Assembly: GCA_019648995.1 (NCBI GenBank)
Contig: BLXT01007982.1
Span: 2,949,135-2,979,877 of the forward strand
Direction of reading: 5' to 3'
DNA from: Plakobranchus ocellatus
Lineage: Eukaryota; Mollusca; Gastropoda; Plakobranchidae
DNA: 30,743 nucleotides
Positions within the stretch are counted from its first letter, which is position 1; every line of letters starts with the position of its first letter. The translations under genes and the position numbers were made by a program. Positions 21,101 to 30,743 of the stretch are shown here, in pieces. The notes beneath the pieces are model-generated. The model was not told where the DNA came from. It saw only the letters and a program-made list of their open reading frames with translations, and searched no databases.

Positions 21101-24100
21101 TTTTGATTTAAATCTAAGATAAAACAATTTCCAAATAGACGGTGTAATTTTTGTATTTTCCACTCACAGGTTCTGGAGGCATGCTTACTTGTGGCAGCCT
21201 ACATGATATCTCTATGGCTCCTTGCCCTTGAAAAACGCAGCATGTTACCTAGTATCCCTACACGTGGACAGGGACTTGTCCTGCTCATATTCTGGGCTCT
21301 GCTCTTCATTCGAGAGAGTCTCATGTTTGTGTCTTGGAACAACCCAGAATGGTGGTGGCACCTGAAAAAGTAAGCTGTGTATCAGAATTGCACTATAGCA
21401 ATAGTTGGTAACTAATTTTTATTTTCCAATATGGCAATATTTTTGCTCGGGCTGAACTGATCAAAAGTTAACCCTGTATTCTTAAGTTTATGTATGAAAT
21501 ATAACATAATATGTAAATATTAAGCTTTTTTTAAAACTTGCTTTCACAATTATGACTGGAAATTGTCCATTCAAGGTTTATTGCTCAAAACAAAAGGTTG
21601 CACAGATTAAGAAATTTCATGTCTTCATTACTTTGTGGTAGGTTGGAGCTTGTTTGATTTAGGGTACATATTTTTATAATGGCAATGCATTATTAAACTT
21701 AAACCTCGCTATTTTCAACCATGCAAGTTAATTCCCTTACAATGAAGAGATCTAACCATTTTTCCAAGCAGCTTTTTTCAGTTTATAGCTTTAAGTATGG
21801 AAAATTAAACGTTCTCATTTGAGGATTTCATTGCACTTGAAGCTGGCATCAGTGCTTTTTTTTGTTTCAGTGAATAATTTTCTTAGTGAGCTTAATGTCT
21901 TTTCCCACAACTTTATCTGAAAGTTTGCTTACATAAGTTAATTTGAGACATGAATGTCTATGTGCATCTAATTGGATTTTAGATTATAAGACTATAAAAT
22001 TCAGTACCAGTAGTTAAAATGCACAGTTTAGTATCAAGAATTGAAGGCTGAATTAGATCCCTTACCATGGCCAATCACAAACTTAGACCACAAACCTTGA
22101 AATGCAGGTAGCAGACGCCAGGCGCAGGTGTTGCATTTTTTGTCAAGTCACTTAATGATGTCCAGGTTGAGAAAAATAGAACTCAGTGAAATAAATTAAA
22201 TCAGAAACAATATAAAAGTGTGAGGTAGTGAAACAGCTGAATTGCATTACATCAGGGGTAAGCCATATTATATACTTAAAATTCTGGGGTAAACATTCAA
22301 CAATATATACTAATGTAAAACTTTCAACTGCTTAATTTTACGCCAAGTGAAATAATTTTTTGAAAATTTATTGAAACCACTTTTCTTGGTGATCATCTTC
22401 AAGAGGCCTGGGCTTGTGGCTTTAGAAAATCACAATTATATATTAATATAACTATAAATTTTGTAAATCATCAAGGTTAAAAAATGTTATGCATTTTGTA
22501 CTTCGTCTGTCTTGTACAGAAATAAATAAGAGATTCTCAAAAGATTTTTTTTTTACACATGTCCTGTTAGTGGAGAATGTAGTTAGAAAAAAGGAATTTC
22601 GGATTCTGCATATCTTACATGGCTACAAGACTTTCTGTATAAAAAAATGGCAATAGTAATGGGTATCAGTGTATCACAAAATTGTGACATATGGTTTGTG
22701 TTTTTGTATATCACCTATTTCAACAGAGCATCCAACAAATTAAAAACTATCTTAACTGGCAAAATGTGGGACATGAGAAAAAAAAATATAATATACAAAA
22801 GCAATCGCATATAAAATAAAAAAAAAAAAGAACTTGGCTTTTTTTAAAATCATTTTTCATCTTCATTTCTGCAGTGAGTTTGATACGACAGAACTTGGTT
22901 TATTTGTTCTGCGTTACATTTTGGTAATCACTCTGCTCATCCTTGGATTTGTTGGACCATCAGTACCAACCTCATCGTATGGACTGATTACTGATGAAGA
23001 GGTGTGTTTTATTGTTTATGTGCCCTTAACTCTATTCTGGAGTATTTAAAGTTTATTTTATGATAGATAAATTATTTTATTCCATAAAGTATTCTTATAA
23101 TCAAGCAATTGTCAAAACACTTGAATCATGGCTATGGGTGTCCTCACATTGTTCTGTTATGGATTTTTGTATCTGTAAACAATTTTTTTTTTTTTTTAAA
23201 TTTCAGTTTAAACTATATTTCCTTTGAAATTTACCAAATGCAGTACTAACACAGGTATTGCTTGTGTGCATTGTAAAAAAAAGAAGTATATCATTTTATC
23301 AATTTTACCTAAATTTCAACAGGGGGACATTTTTGCTTTAGATCCATTTGTTTTGTGGAGGAAGTTAGATATTCACTATGATTTTACATACCTGTCTGAA
23401 ATTCAAAATCTAACACATGGAAAGATAAAAAGAAACCAGAAACAAACTCTGAGCGCTTATACAGTCTTGATGATCAGTTTACATTTCATTCTCTTGTTTA
23501 GTCTGGCCGGCCACAGGGCAATGAATCAACATGGAAAAATGTGTGGGTGAAAATGAGGACAATGTTTCCATATGTGTGGCCAAAAAACCAGAGATTGCTC
23601 CAAATAACAGTCTTCATATGCCTTATCATTTTGGGAGCTGGTCGAGCTGTCAATGTTTTTGTGCCCATTTACAGCAAAAAAATCGGTATCTTTCATATCC
23701 TTGTGTCTTTTCCCTTTTTTCAAATTTCATATGAATGAAGTGAATTATAACAGTCTAATATCGGTGTAAGTGTTTTTCAGAGCCTCATGTCACTATTTAA
23801 ACTTGTACTTTTCAAATTCTGATCAATGCAGGAGACAAAAAAAATTAATCAGGAATGAATTCTTATAGGGAGTTTGCAATGATTGTTGATAAGGCAAAGA
23901 ATGATAGGGTGTGTGTGTATATATATATATATATTTTTTTTTTTTTGTAATGGTGTTTTAGATATAATAGAAGTGAAGTAAAGAAGTGTAAGCAGTGATT
24001 GAAATGACATTAGAGGTCTTGAAATAATTTGTGCATTTTAAAATCTCTTTTCAGTGAACAGTTTGACCTATGACAAAGATAATCCAGAACAAACATTGAG

Positions 24101-27100
24101 CTTCAGATGGGACTACATCATTATTTTCACAGTTTTCACTTTTCTCAAAGGAGGAGGCACAGGCAAGATTTCATTTTCTGTTTTGTTATCTTTTCAGGTA
24201 TTTTAATCTTTTCTAATGCTTTTTTTTTTAAGGTCTTATTGCTTTTGTTGGGTAGGTCATTTTTTAGCCTTTTTTTTAAGCAATACTTTGACCATTGTAT
24301 ACTAAGGGATTTATGCCTTGTTGAATGAAATATTGATAACAAGTGTTAATATTTCTCTTGTCTTACATTATCTTAATGATACAGATAATTAATTAGCCAA
24401 AACTTGCTCCAAAATATACTGGTATCTTGTGGGTTTAAAACCGCCATCTGCACTCAGCCCAAAACAGCCATAAAAATTTGAATTTATCAAGAAGAGAACA
24501 AACTTTATGAGAAAAAAGAGGAATAAATCTATTATCTCACCTGTTAAGCTTCTTCTCCTTGTCTTCCCCTTCTCAGCATCATCATGCCTTGATTTCCTTC
24601 CTCTTGCTTTTATCATTACCAATAGTATAATTTTTATCATTATAGTTACAATTATTATTATGATTATAAGAACAGTATTTGTTATTAGAGAGGATTTTGT
24701 TTCTATTCTTTCTAATGGATTTATTATTTGGAGTTTATGAAGCACCCAATGCCCTTAGATATTCTGAAAAAAAAAATGCAAATCAGTTCCTTGAAAAAAG
24801 TATGTTTCTTTTTTTCAAAGAAAACTAATTTAGTGGTAAGGTCAAGCTCTCACTTGTTCTGATTTTCAACAGAATAAAAATTCTAAGCATTTTTGTTTCA
24901 AAAGTGTGTTTTCAGTGGAGTGATTAAGCACAATATATTTTTAAAAAAAGGGCAATTCTCTAATACTTCACCCCAACATGAATCTCAAAATCATATAAGT
25001 AAACGACTTCTTTTGATAATGGTTTGTCAAATTTTTTCAGAACAGAATGCATTCATTCCATAAATTGTTTATAACTTTTGGTAGGCACCACTGGGTTACT
25101 CAATAACATGAGAAGTCTACTATGGATCAAAATCCAGCAGTACACAACAAGATCAATCCAGTTAAAACTGTTTACTCATCTTCACAGGTGGGATTATTAT
25201 ATTATAATTAATGATTTGATTTTAGCGATGGTAAACCATTTTTTTTAATTTGTGCTCTATGCCTTTGACTAGTGGTATTACAATACTTTGTGGCTCTTTA
25301 TTTGAATCATATATTTCCGCGCAATCACTGCAAAATTTGTTTGGTTTCAACAATATTTTTCTTCTGTTCAAGCTTGTAAAGCTTGATATAGGCACTGTAT
25401 AGCAATAGTCTGCTTGTGTTGTGTAATCTATCAATATGGTCCTTGTGTAAATGTTTGATGCTGCCTGGTCAACAACAAAAATCAAAGGGAACATACATGC
25501 ATAAATTAAATTTATATCAATGCCAAGATTATTGATCAGAGAAAGCTTTAAATAATATGTTTTAATGAAGAGATATAATTTGCTATTTGTTAATTTATAA
25601 ATTGACAAAGAAACATATTCTTTGGCAACTTTAGTTTGATCACTAGAAGTTGATTCCCAGAAGCCTAAGTGTAGCTTTTTAACTTGTTTATATTTTTCAA
25701 ATTCTGTTCATGGTATTGAGACTGCTATGTTAATTTGAATTCAAAATCATGAGGAAAATAAAAATTGCAGGCTGTAAACACTGTCAGTCAAGCATTGATG
25801 AATACAACACTCATCAAAAAACTTTTGAAACCACAATTAAGACTTGATGCACAACAGTTCATAAAATTTTTATTTGCCAATGTGTTTCATGAAATAAAGA
25901 TTAAACAAAAGTAGGCAAATTGAAGAACAGGAAGATAAGAAAAGTATTAACATCCACTGTATAATTTAAATGTTACATATGAAGGAATAACATGGAGAGT
26001 AACGCATATTTATGAACCTAGTTATCTGTCCTTGACTCGATCACTATCAGGGTCATAAATCAACAATTGTTACTGTGAGCAATACCTGGACTTCAGGTTT
26101 CAGACTGTTATCCAGTGGGAATTTTTGCATCTTGCACCACTAAAGGCAACATATAGAGAAAAACTAAATGTCATTATTATATTTTTGTTATTGTTGTTAT
26201 TGATCTACAACATATATGTTTGATTGTGTTCTAGGTTATTTGACATCAAATTATAAGCATTCTATCCTTTTTTGAGTGTTTTCCTGTTCAAAAGCTGAAT
26301 ATATTAAATATTTATCAATGAATACCAAATGTTTCAGCCTATCTCTTCGTTGGCATTTAGGACGTAAGACTGGAGAAGTGTTGCGTGTTATTGATAGAGG
26401 GACAAACAGTATCAATACATTGCTAAGGTAGGACTTTCTATAGCAATTTCTATAGTTCATTTTGTGCATTTTATTCATGTCTAAATTGTGTAGAAGAATG
26501 TTTTATTGTTTTAATGTATTTGTTTAGAGGATGCACACAATTATTTTTTTCAACCATTTACTCATGTATACTTGTGACTCCCATTCATTCTAATACCCTG
26601 AAAAGGAGTGATTCTTTAATATATTTGATGGACCATTGATGTCCTGAACTGAGATAGCTTACTTGATCAGAGGCAAATATCTATATGTCTTGAGACCAGT
26701 GTTAATGAGTTAGATATGTTACATAACTATTTTTTTTAAAGTAAATTTTATGCTCTTTGACTTCTTTTAAGTGCTTTTTCCAAAAGCTTTGAAGTCTTAT
26801 ATCTCAACTCAAAATCAACTCAGCCCTATCCAGTTTTCCCAGCTGCAAAACTCTCATAAGAGGTTTTGGTCTGTTTCAGTAATTCTAAATGTTCAAAATG
26901 TGACTTCAGAGTCATTCAGACAAGAAGCTTAAATTTGCAAGTTCATGTGCTTTAGAAAGCTAGTGATGTTTAATGGAATACTCTCTTTTGGAGAGGGAAG
27001 GATTTGTAACATAACCATACAGATTGTCATTGTTGAACACCAAAATGTATGTACATTTGTAAAGCTTGACAAGATTTTTTATGCATATTTATGTTTATAT

Positions 27101-30100
27101 CCACAGCTACATTCTGTTTCAGATATTTCCCACCATTGCTGATGTTGTCATTGCTATTGTCTATTTTGTGACATTTTTTGATTACCTCTTTGGTTTGATT
27201 GTGTTTTGTAGCATGGCAGTTTATCTTGGTGAGTTGAAATTTTGTGATTGGTTTGTAAAAGAAACTAATTGAAGAAGCACATATTCAACCTAAATAGCAT
27301 TTTCGTGTCATATCCTCTTTCTTCTTTTTATTTGTTGATTTGGCATCACATTAATGCTGTAAAATAATGATGAAGCAAATATTTTTTTTCCATGTAAAAT
27401 TGATTTTTTAAAGACCATGTCATTTTTACAATTTTTTTTTCAAGTTAAAAGTAAGGGAAGGATACCCATTTTGAGGCCTATTATCTGGGACTGTGTGATG
27501 TTTAATGTTGCACATTTTAATGCACAACTTTTTCTCACAGCTTCATAGATCTTCTTTCTTTGCTGTTTCAGTTCTCACTGTGATTATCACTGAGTGGCGT
27601 ACAAAATTTAGGAGACAAATGAATCTCAAAGATAATGAGGCAAATGCAAGAGCTGTGGATTCACTCCTTAATTTTGAGACAGTGAAATATTATGAAGCCT
27701 CAGACTGGGAACGGGAGAGATATGGGTCAGCAATATTGGAATTTCAGGTAGGCTTTTGTTTTTCTTTGTGTAGATTTTTTAGGGCATTGCTATGTAAATT
27801 TTTATTCCCTTCTTTCTTCTCGCCTTCTCCATTACCATTTTTTTTTTTGTAATTGATTATGTCTAAAAAGTAAAAGTCATCAGATCACTTACAGTGATGT
27901 CATTATTGATGCTGTCAGAGATAGAAGTTGTGCTTTTGGTTATGAAACGTTTTGTATGTAACAAAATGGGCACTTTTGACCCTTTTATTTGCCAAAAATG
28001 AAAGAAAGTAAACTTTTTTTTTTCTTTTTCTTGCTAGTAGGTAGCTTATAAGTGAAGTGTTAAATAAAAATATCATTCTTTTTGTTTTGTCTTAGGCTCT
28101 GGATATATGAATTTCATAATATTTTTCATTTTTTTACCAAAAGATATGTAATGATTGTCTTAGAATATAATTGTAATAGATGGGAAAAAAAAATATGCAC
28201 AGGTTCAGTGTCTTATTTGAGTTATCAGTAATTGATAGCCACTAGTTGCATTCATTCATATGGAAATATGACTCATCAGCCTCAGTCTGTTTTTTTAATT
28301 CTACAGCAAACTTGATTTACTTTATTTATTTCCGTTTATAATATACTGGGTTTCAGTAAAGCATACAAAAATGAAAATTTAATTTGATTTTTTGCAATCT
28401 TCAAAAAACTCAAGACCCCTTTGAATCAGTCTTGTACAGCTATGGTAAATTCCATGTAATATTATTTGTATTAAATAAAAGTCTCTGAAATCTTCCAGAA
28501 AGCTGAATGGAACTCTACCTCTAGCCTGAACTTGCTCAATTTAGTCCAGAACTCCATCAACACAATAGGCTTGGCAGCAGGCTCATTACTTTGTGCTTGG
28601 GCAGTGGTGCATGGGGTCAATGACCTTCAACTGACTGTTGGCGATTATGTTCTGTTTGGAACCTACCTTTCTCAGCTTTATGTCCCACTCAATTGGCTTG
28701 GAACCTATTATAGGTCAGAACCTTAAGAATACCTTTATTAAATTGTCAATGAATTAAACTTTTTGCTGATTATTTGTTAACAAAACTATTTTTAGAACTA
28801 GTTGATGAGGTATCTTGTAGAAAAAAATCAAGTTTTGTAAAAGAGAGGAAGAAAGAACAAATATGAGGCTTTGCCTCAGATGGCACAACAAAAACAGACA
28901 AACACAAACATTGTTTGATTTATATTTTGCTTATCAAATTGCATTGTTCTTAGCCTATTGTTCTATCTACATAACTTCTAATCATATCAGCTTGCATTAA
29001 CTGTCACCTCCGATCCTGATATTGTAGATTATAGAAATTGCCATGGCTCTATTTATGAATATGTGTGAATGTGCTACTGAATCCAAAAAAAAAAAAAAAA
29101 ACAGCAAAAACCTAACAACAAAAACAAAACAACAACAACAACAATAATAATGAAAATACTAATAATAGTAATAAAAAAAACAGTTGGGTGTTTATTGGCA
29201 ATCTGTACAAACTTGTTCACAGTTCAAAGGCCTGAAGTGATGCTGCGATTTTTAATGTCTTTAGTGTGTAAATTCTTAGGACAAATTAAAAAAAACAAAA
29301 CATTTTTTATGACTGTCTTATCGGGATGTATATATATTTTTTTGTTAAACTCATTTGGCATCTCTGTAGATTTTATGAACATTTTCTAAATGGTCTAATT
29401 TTTGTGGTCGTTAAAGTAGCAAGGCCTGAATTTTGTTATTTTTATCCTTTAGACTAATTGCATGTAAATCGTTTTGTCTTGAATTTAGAACAATTGAGCT
29501 GATGTCTCAAACTTTGCATGTTTAAAAGATAATTATTGTCTTAAAATTTTTTTGGGTCAAATTTCCAAAAGCTAAGAGTAAGACAAAAGATTTGATATGT
29601 ATGGCTTATGTAGGGCTATTCTGATAAAGATGTAGCTCAAAACTGCCTGTGTCAAGGACTTCTTTTAAGTAGACTAGAGGACAGAAATCATTCCCAAGTC
29701 TTCCAAAAATTGAACAAAAAGTTTATTAATTTTTAATGAAGAACTATTCCAGAACAGAAAGGTAACTTTCTATAGATCTAAAAGTTCACAAACATGGGTG
29801 GCCAATCTCTCAATATTTGGTCCCAACTTCCTGTAAACAGTGTTTTCACATCTTTGAGAACCTTCTAGAAAACTTAAATCTAGAAAGGTAAACAAAGCCA
29901 AAATAACAACAGACCTGTTAGACTAATAATTTTTTTTTGTGTCTCTTGAAAAGCATTTTAAAAATCTTTTGAATCTTTGATTCTGAGAACTGCTATTTTT
30001 AAATCTGACAAATTAGCACTGGTTTCCAGACATTTGCAACAAAAAATGTCATCTATTTTTTGACTGGCATTAATGGGCAGAGAATTGAAAGAGCAGTAAT

Positions 30101-30743
30101 AAACTTATTTTCATAAGATTTGTTCTCTCCTTTTTGTCTCCAAGAATTTATATTTTTCCTTTTATTGTCATAATAGCAATTCTTGTTGATGTCCTCCGAT
30201 TGTTTCTGTTATTATTAGAATTGTTAAAGTACTCTTAAATGTTCGAATTTGTTTTAAGAGTAAATATTTAAAAAAGTCCTTGCATATTTTTTGTTTGCTT
30301 TTTGTTTGTTGTTGCCTGGTTATATGCTTTTTCTTTTTTTGTTATGATTGAAATGTGTGCCAATTATTTTACATCTTTTTTTTTTTTATTTTCAAGCCAG
30401 ATTTTGAGAAACTTTGTGTATAATTTTTTTTTCCTTTCAGGATGATTCAGCAAGCCTTTATTGATATGGAGAACATGTTTGATCTCTTGGAGGAAAATCT
30501 TGAGGTCAGTTTTTTTGTAAATGAGTTATATAGATATGCCAGTTTTCCTATTTAAATTGGATATCCAACTTTTTGCCTTTGACTTTTTTTGGTCTGTGAA
30601 TTTTTTTTTTCATTGATTTTCTGATAGTTTTATGCTTGCCATTGTTCACCTCAACAACATAATTTAAATGCAGGAGGGGCCTATAACCAAGCGTGAAAAT
30701 TGCTACAAACCAGTTTCGGACAGGGGCAGCTCCCCTGTACCAC
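17937..30743 (+). CDS. ABCB6: ABCB6/HMT-1 ABC half-transporter, 5' and transmembrane part (13 exons, 3' end outside window)
   Basis: ABC subfamily B half-transporter. Homologues export porphyrins, heavy metals or thiol conjugates from endolysosomal, plasma or mitochondrial outer membranes and work as homodimers. Exons: 17937-18140, 19249-19341, 21170-21369, 22875-23001, 23502-23685, 24055-24162, 25085-25187, 26338-26427, 27107-27228, 27572-27747, 28499-28713, 30441-30504 and 30674 onward. These give 585 codons with all phases closing. Residues 1-205 form TMD0 (five hydrophobic segments near 30-48, 66-85, 94-120, 135-156, 173-193). Residues 240-540 form the six-helix ABC core. ABCB6 hallmarks include [82 protein letters not shown] and [12 protein letters not shown]. 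The Walker A, signature and Walker B parts lie beyond the edge. ABCB7 and ABCB10 lack this TMD0, so ABCB6 is secure. Confidence 0.95.
18141..19248 (+). other. ABCB6 intron 1
   Basis: A 1.1-kb GT-AG intron. Near its start AAGGCTGGCATCTG...GAGTAGTCTGGAT loosely mirrors CTACTTGAAC...ACCAGCCCTGG near 18533-18592, a possible degraded foldback repeat. Nothing else is evident. Confidence 0.8.
19249..19341 (+). CDS. ABCB6: ABCB6 coding exon 2 (TMD0 helix 2)
   Basis: 31 codons, [20 protein letters not shown] onward. The acceptor is TTTGTTTCAG and the donor is CAG|GTAAGT. It is in phase 0 on both sides. Confidence 0.88.
19342..21169 (+). other. ABCB6 intron 2
   Basis: A 1.8-kb GT-AG intron with a T-run at about 19465-19478 and the degenerate 53-bp tandem repeat listed separately. 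The rest has no recognisable element; the minus-strand open frame at 20792-21058 has no protein pattern. Confidence 0.85.
19692..19954 (+). repeat. degenerate ~53-bp tandem repeat
   Basis: Units begin GG(T/A)..(A)GCATAGA(A/T) and end (G)..TCATCAA. Units are at 19692-19741, 19742-19794, 19795-19819 (short), 19820-19872, 19873-19929 and 19930-19954 (partial). Full units are 50-57 bp. Conserved parts are the GCATAGATTTCTGTAAT head and the TTCATCAAGG junction. Units have diverged considerably. Confidence 0.7.
21170..21369 (+). CDS. ABCB6: ABCB6 coding exon 3 (TMD0 helices 3-4)
   Basis: Encodes [10 protein letters not shown], the hydrophobic [20 protein letters not shown], and SWNNPEWWW, which matches human ENLALVSWNSPQWWW. 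The donor AAAA|GTAAGC is in phase 2. Confidence 0.93.
21370..22874 (+). other. ABCB6 intron 3
   Basis: A 1.5-kb GT-AG intron, AT-rich with A/T homopolymers. A slightly GC-richer patch near 22095-22125 has no recognisable identity. Confidence 0.85.
22875..23001 (+). CDS. ABCB6: ABCB6 coding exon 4 (TMD0 helix 5)
   Basis: Encodes [20 protein letters not shown] and SYGLITDEE, aligning with human VLRYVVSGGLFVLGLWAPG and SYTLQVHEED. The acceptor is TTTCTGCAG and the donor is GAG|GTGTGT. Confidence 0.92.
23502..23685 (+). CDS. ABCB6: ABCB6 coding exon 5 (TMD0-core linker and first core helix)
   Basis: Begins [16 protein letters not shown] and PYVWP align with human STW and GYLWP. The first core helix [26 protein letters not shown] follows. 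The linker before STW is about 9 residues shorter than in human, so a tiny extra exon in intron 4 cannot be excluded. The donor ATCG|GTATCT is in phase 1. Confidence 0.93.
23908..23946. repeat. (GT)n(AT)n(T)n microsatellite
   Basis: A compound simple repeat of GT, then AT dinucleotides, then a T run. It is likely length-polymorphic. Confidence 0.9.
24055..24162 (+). CDS. ABCB6: ABCB6 coding exon 6, ending at a GC donor
   Basis: [13 protein letters not shown] then [18 protein letters not shown]. The only donor that keeps GGGTGxTG continuous with the next exon is ACAG|GCAAGA, so this is a GC-AG intron. See the separate finding about the competing GT donor. Confidence 0.88.
24163..26337 (+). 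other. ABCB6 introns 6 (GC-AG) and 7
   Basis: Introns at 24163-25084 and 25188-26337. Intron 6 contains an ATT-rich simple stretch at about 24600-24700. Intron 7 contains a 128-codon antisense open frame (25222-25608) discussed in the findings. No other element is recognised. Confidence 0.8.
25085..25187 (+). CDS. ABCB6: ABCB6 coding exon 7
   Basis: Encodes [20 protein letters not shown] and [12 protein letters not shown], matching human [20 protein letters not shown] and LLIFSHLH. The acceptor is TTTTGGTAG, with a weaker tract than its neighbours. The donor CACAG|GTGGGA is in phase 2. Confidence 0.93.
26338..26427 (+). CDS. ABCB6: ABCB6 coding exon 8
   Basis: Encodes [20 protein letters not shown] followed by [10 protein letters not shown], the cytosolic coupling stretch that is near-identical in all ABCB6/7 proteins. 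The acceptor is ATGTTTCAG and the donor is AAG|GTAGGA. Confidence 0.95.
27107..27228 (+). CDS. ABCB6: ABCB6 coding exon 9 (two core helices)
   Basis: Encodes [20 protein letters not shown] and [14 protein letters not shown], aligning with human [20 protein letters not shown] and WFGLIVFLCMSLYL. The acceptor is TATATCCACAG and the donor is CTTG|GTGAGT. Confidence 0.95.
27572..27747 (+). CDS. ABCB6: ABCB6 coding exon 10
   Basis: Encodes [32 protein letters not shown] and [13 protein letters not shown]. This is the most conserved ABCB6 block, a long cytosolic helix. The acceptor is TGCTGTTTCAG and the donor is CAG|GTAGGC. Confidence 0.96.
28499..28713 (+). CDS. ABCB6: ABCB6 coding exon 11 (last two core helices)
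   Basis: Encodes [30 protein letters not shown] and [20 protein letters not shown] with LGTYYR. The LAAGSLLCA and GDYVLFGTY blocks match human. The donor TATAG|GTCAGA is in phase 2. Confidence 0.95.
28714..30440 (+). other. ABCB6 intron 11
   Basis: A 1.7-kb GT-AG intron. It contains an A17 run followed by (CAA)n and (TAA)n simple repeats. The rest is featureless and AT-rich. Confidence 0.85.
29085..29180 (+). repeat. poly-A plus (CAA)n(TAA)n simple repeat
   Basis: Seventeen A residues, then CAA and AAT/TAA triplets. It could be the worn tail of a retroposed element, but no body or target duplication is recognisable upstream. Confidence 0.85.
30441..30504 (+). CDS. ABCB6: ABCB6 coding exon 12
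   Basis: Encodes [20 protein letters not shown], matching human [20 protein letters not shown]. The acceptor is TTTTCCTTTCAG and the donor is GAG|GTCAGT. Confidence 0.95.
30674..30743 (+). CDS. ABCB6: probable ABCB6 coding exon 13, cut by window end
   Basis: After AAATGCAG the frame stays open as [20 protein letters not shown]. This falls in the variable linker before the nucleotide-binding domain, so homology cannot confirm it. The acceptor has a poor pyrimidine tract. It is accepted because phase 0 is kept and the frame is open to the edge. Confidence 0.55.

Larger units (their letters stand above)
23002..24054 (+). other. ABCB6 introns 4 and 5
   Basis: Introns at 23002-23501 and 23686-24054, both GT-AG. 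Intron 4 ends with a 108-codon open frame that runs into exon 5 but in another frame, so it is not coding. Intron 5 holds a GT/AT/T microsatellite at 23908-23946. Confidence 0.85.
26428..28498 (+). other. ABCB6 introns 8, 9 and 10
   Basis: Introns at 26428-27106, 27229-27571 and 27748-28498, all GT-AG and AT-rich. No recognisable element is present besides T-runs. Confidence 0.85.

Noticed and set aside
23224-23550. 108-codon frame reaching into ABCB6 exon 5
   Set aside because: It is in a different frame from the conserved exon and its residues match nothing in ABCB6.
24389-24745. 118-codon minus-strand frame in ABCB6 intron 6
   Set aside because: Dominated by an Ile/Met run from an ATT/ATC simple repeat; low complexity.
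1-30743. CRISPR arrays, tRNA or rRNA genes, prokaryotic operons
   Set aside because: No regularly spaced repeats, no tRNA A/B box pair with foldable arms, and split eukaryotic genes throughout.

Overview
The window is a piece of an animal nuclear genome. It is strongly AT-rich by eye, its genes are split by many GT-AG introns, and there is no bacterial-style gene packing. Two conserved animal genes can be rebuilt exon by exon with intron phases that close exactly. I suspect a mollusc, perhaps a gastropod, because of the many short palindromic GATCTA arrays and the lophotrochozoan look of the proteins. I cannot prove the taxon from this sequence.

Layout: positions 1 to about 4700 hold no recognisable gene and lie downstream of the first gene. 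From 12347 down to 4937 on the minus strand is a complete RAB18 small GTPase gene (7 coding exons, 203 residues). From 12348 to about 17810 is an intergenic or upstream region. It has a 468-base assembly gap (13980-14447), many GATCTA arrays, a clear foldback element (15303-15543), a second smaller inverted repeat (14817-14941) and a diverged repeat pair. From 17937 to the window end on the plus strand is an ABCB6/HMT-1 type ABC half-transporter gene. Thirteen coding exons are visible; they cover the TMD0 domain and the six-helix transport domain. The nucleotide-binding domain lies beyond the right edge.

The two genes are head to head, with start codons about 5.6 kb apart. Their known roles (RAB18: ER, lipid-droplet and Golgi trafficking; ABCB6: porphyrin and heavy-metal or thiol-conjugate transport in endolysosomal and mitochondrial membranes) do not obviously form one pathway, so the pairing may be chance.

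The observations I would follow up are: (1) a RAB18 C-terminus ending C-Y-C-V-I, one residue short of the usual CaaX arrangement; (2) an apparent GC-AG intron in ABCB6 with a competing GT donor 35 bases downstream that would frameshift; (3) a compact solo-LTR candidate with a 5-bp target duplication and a TATA-like box in RAB18 intron 1; (4) a foldback MITE with terminal repeats of about 50-70 bp; (5) a degenerate ~53-bp tandem repeat in ABCB6 intron 2; (6) the palindromic GATCTA arrays. I found no CRISPR array, rRNA, tRNA or new multi-gene system.
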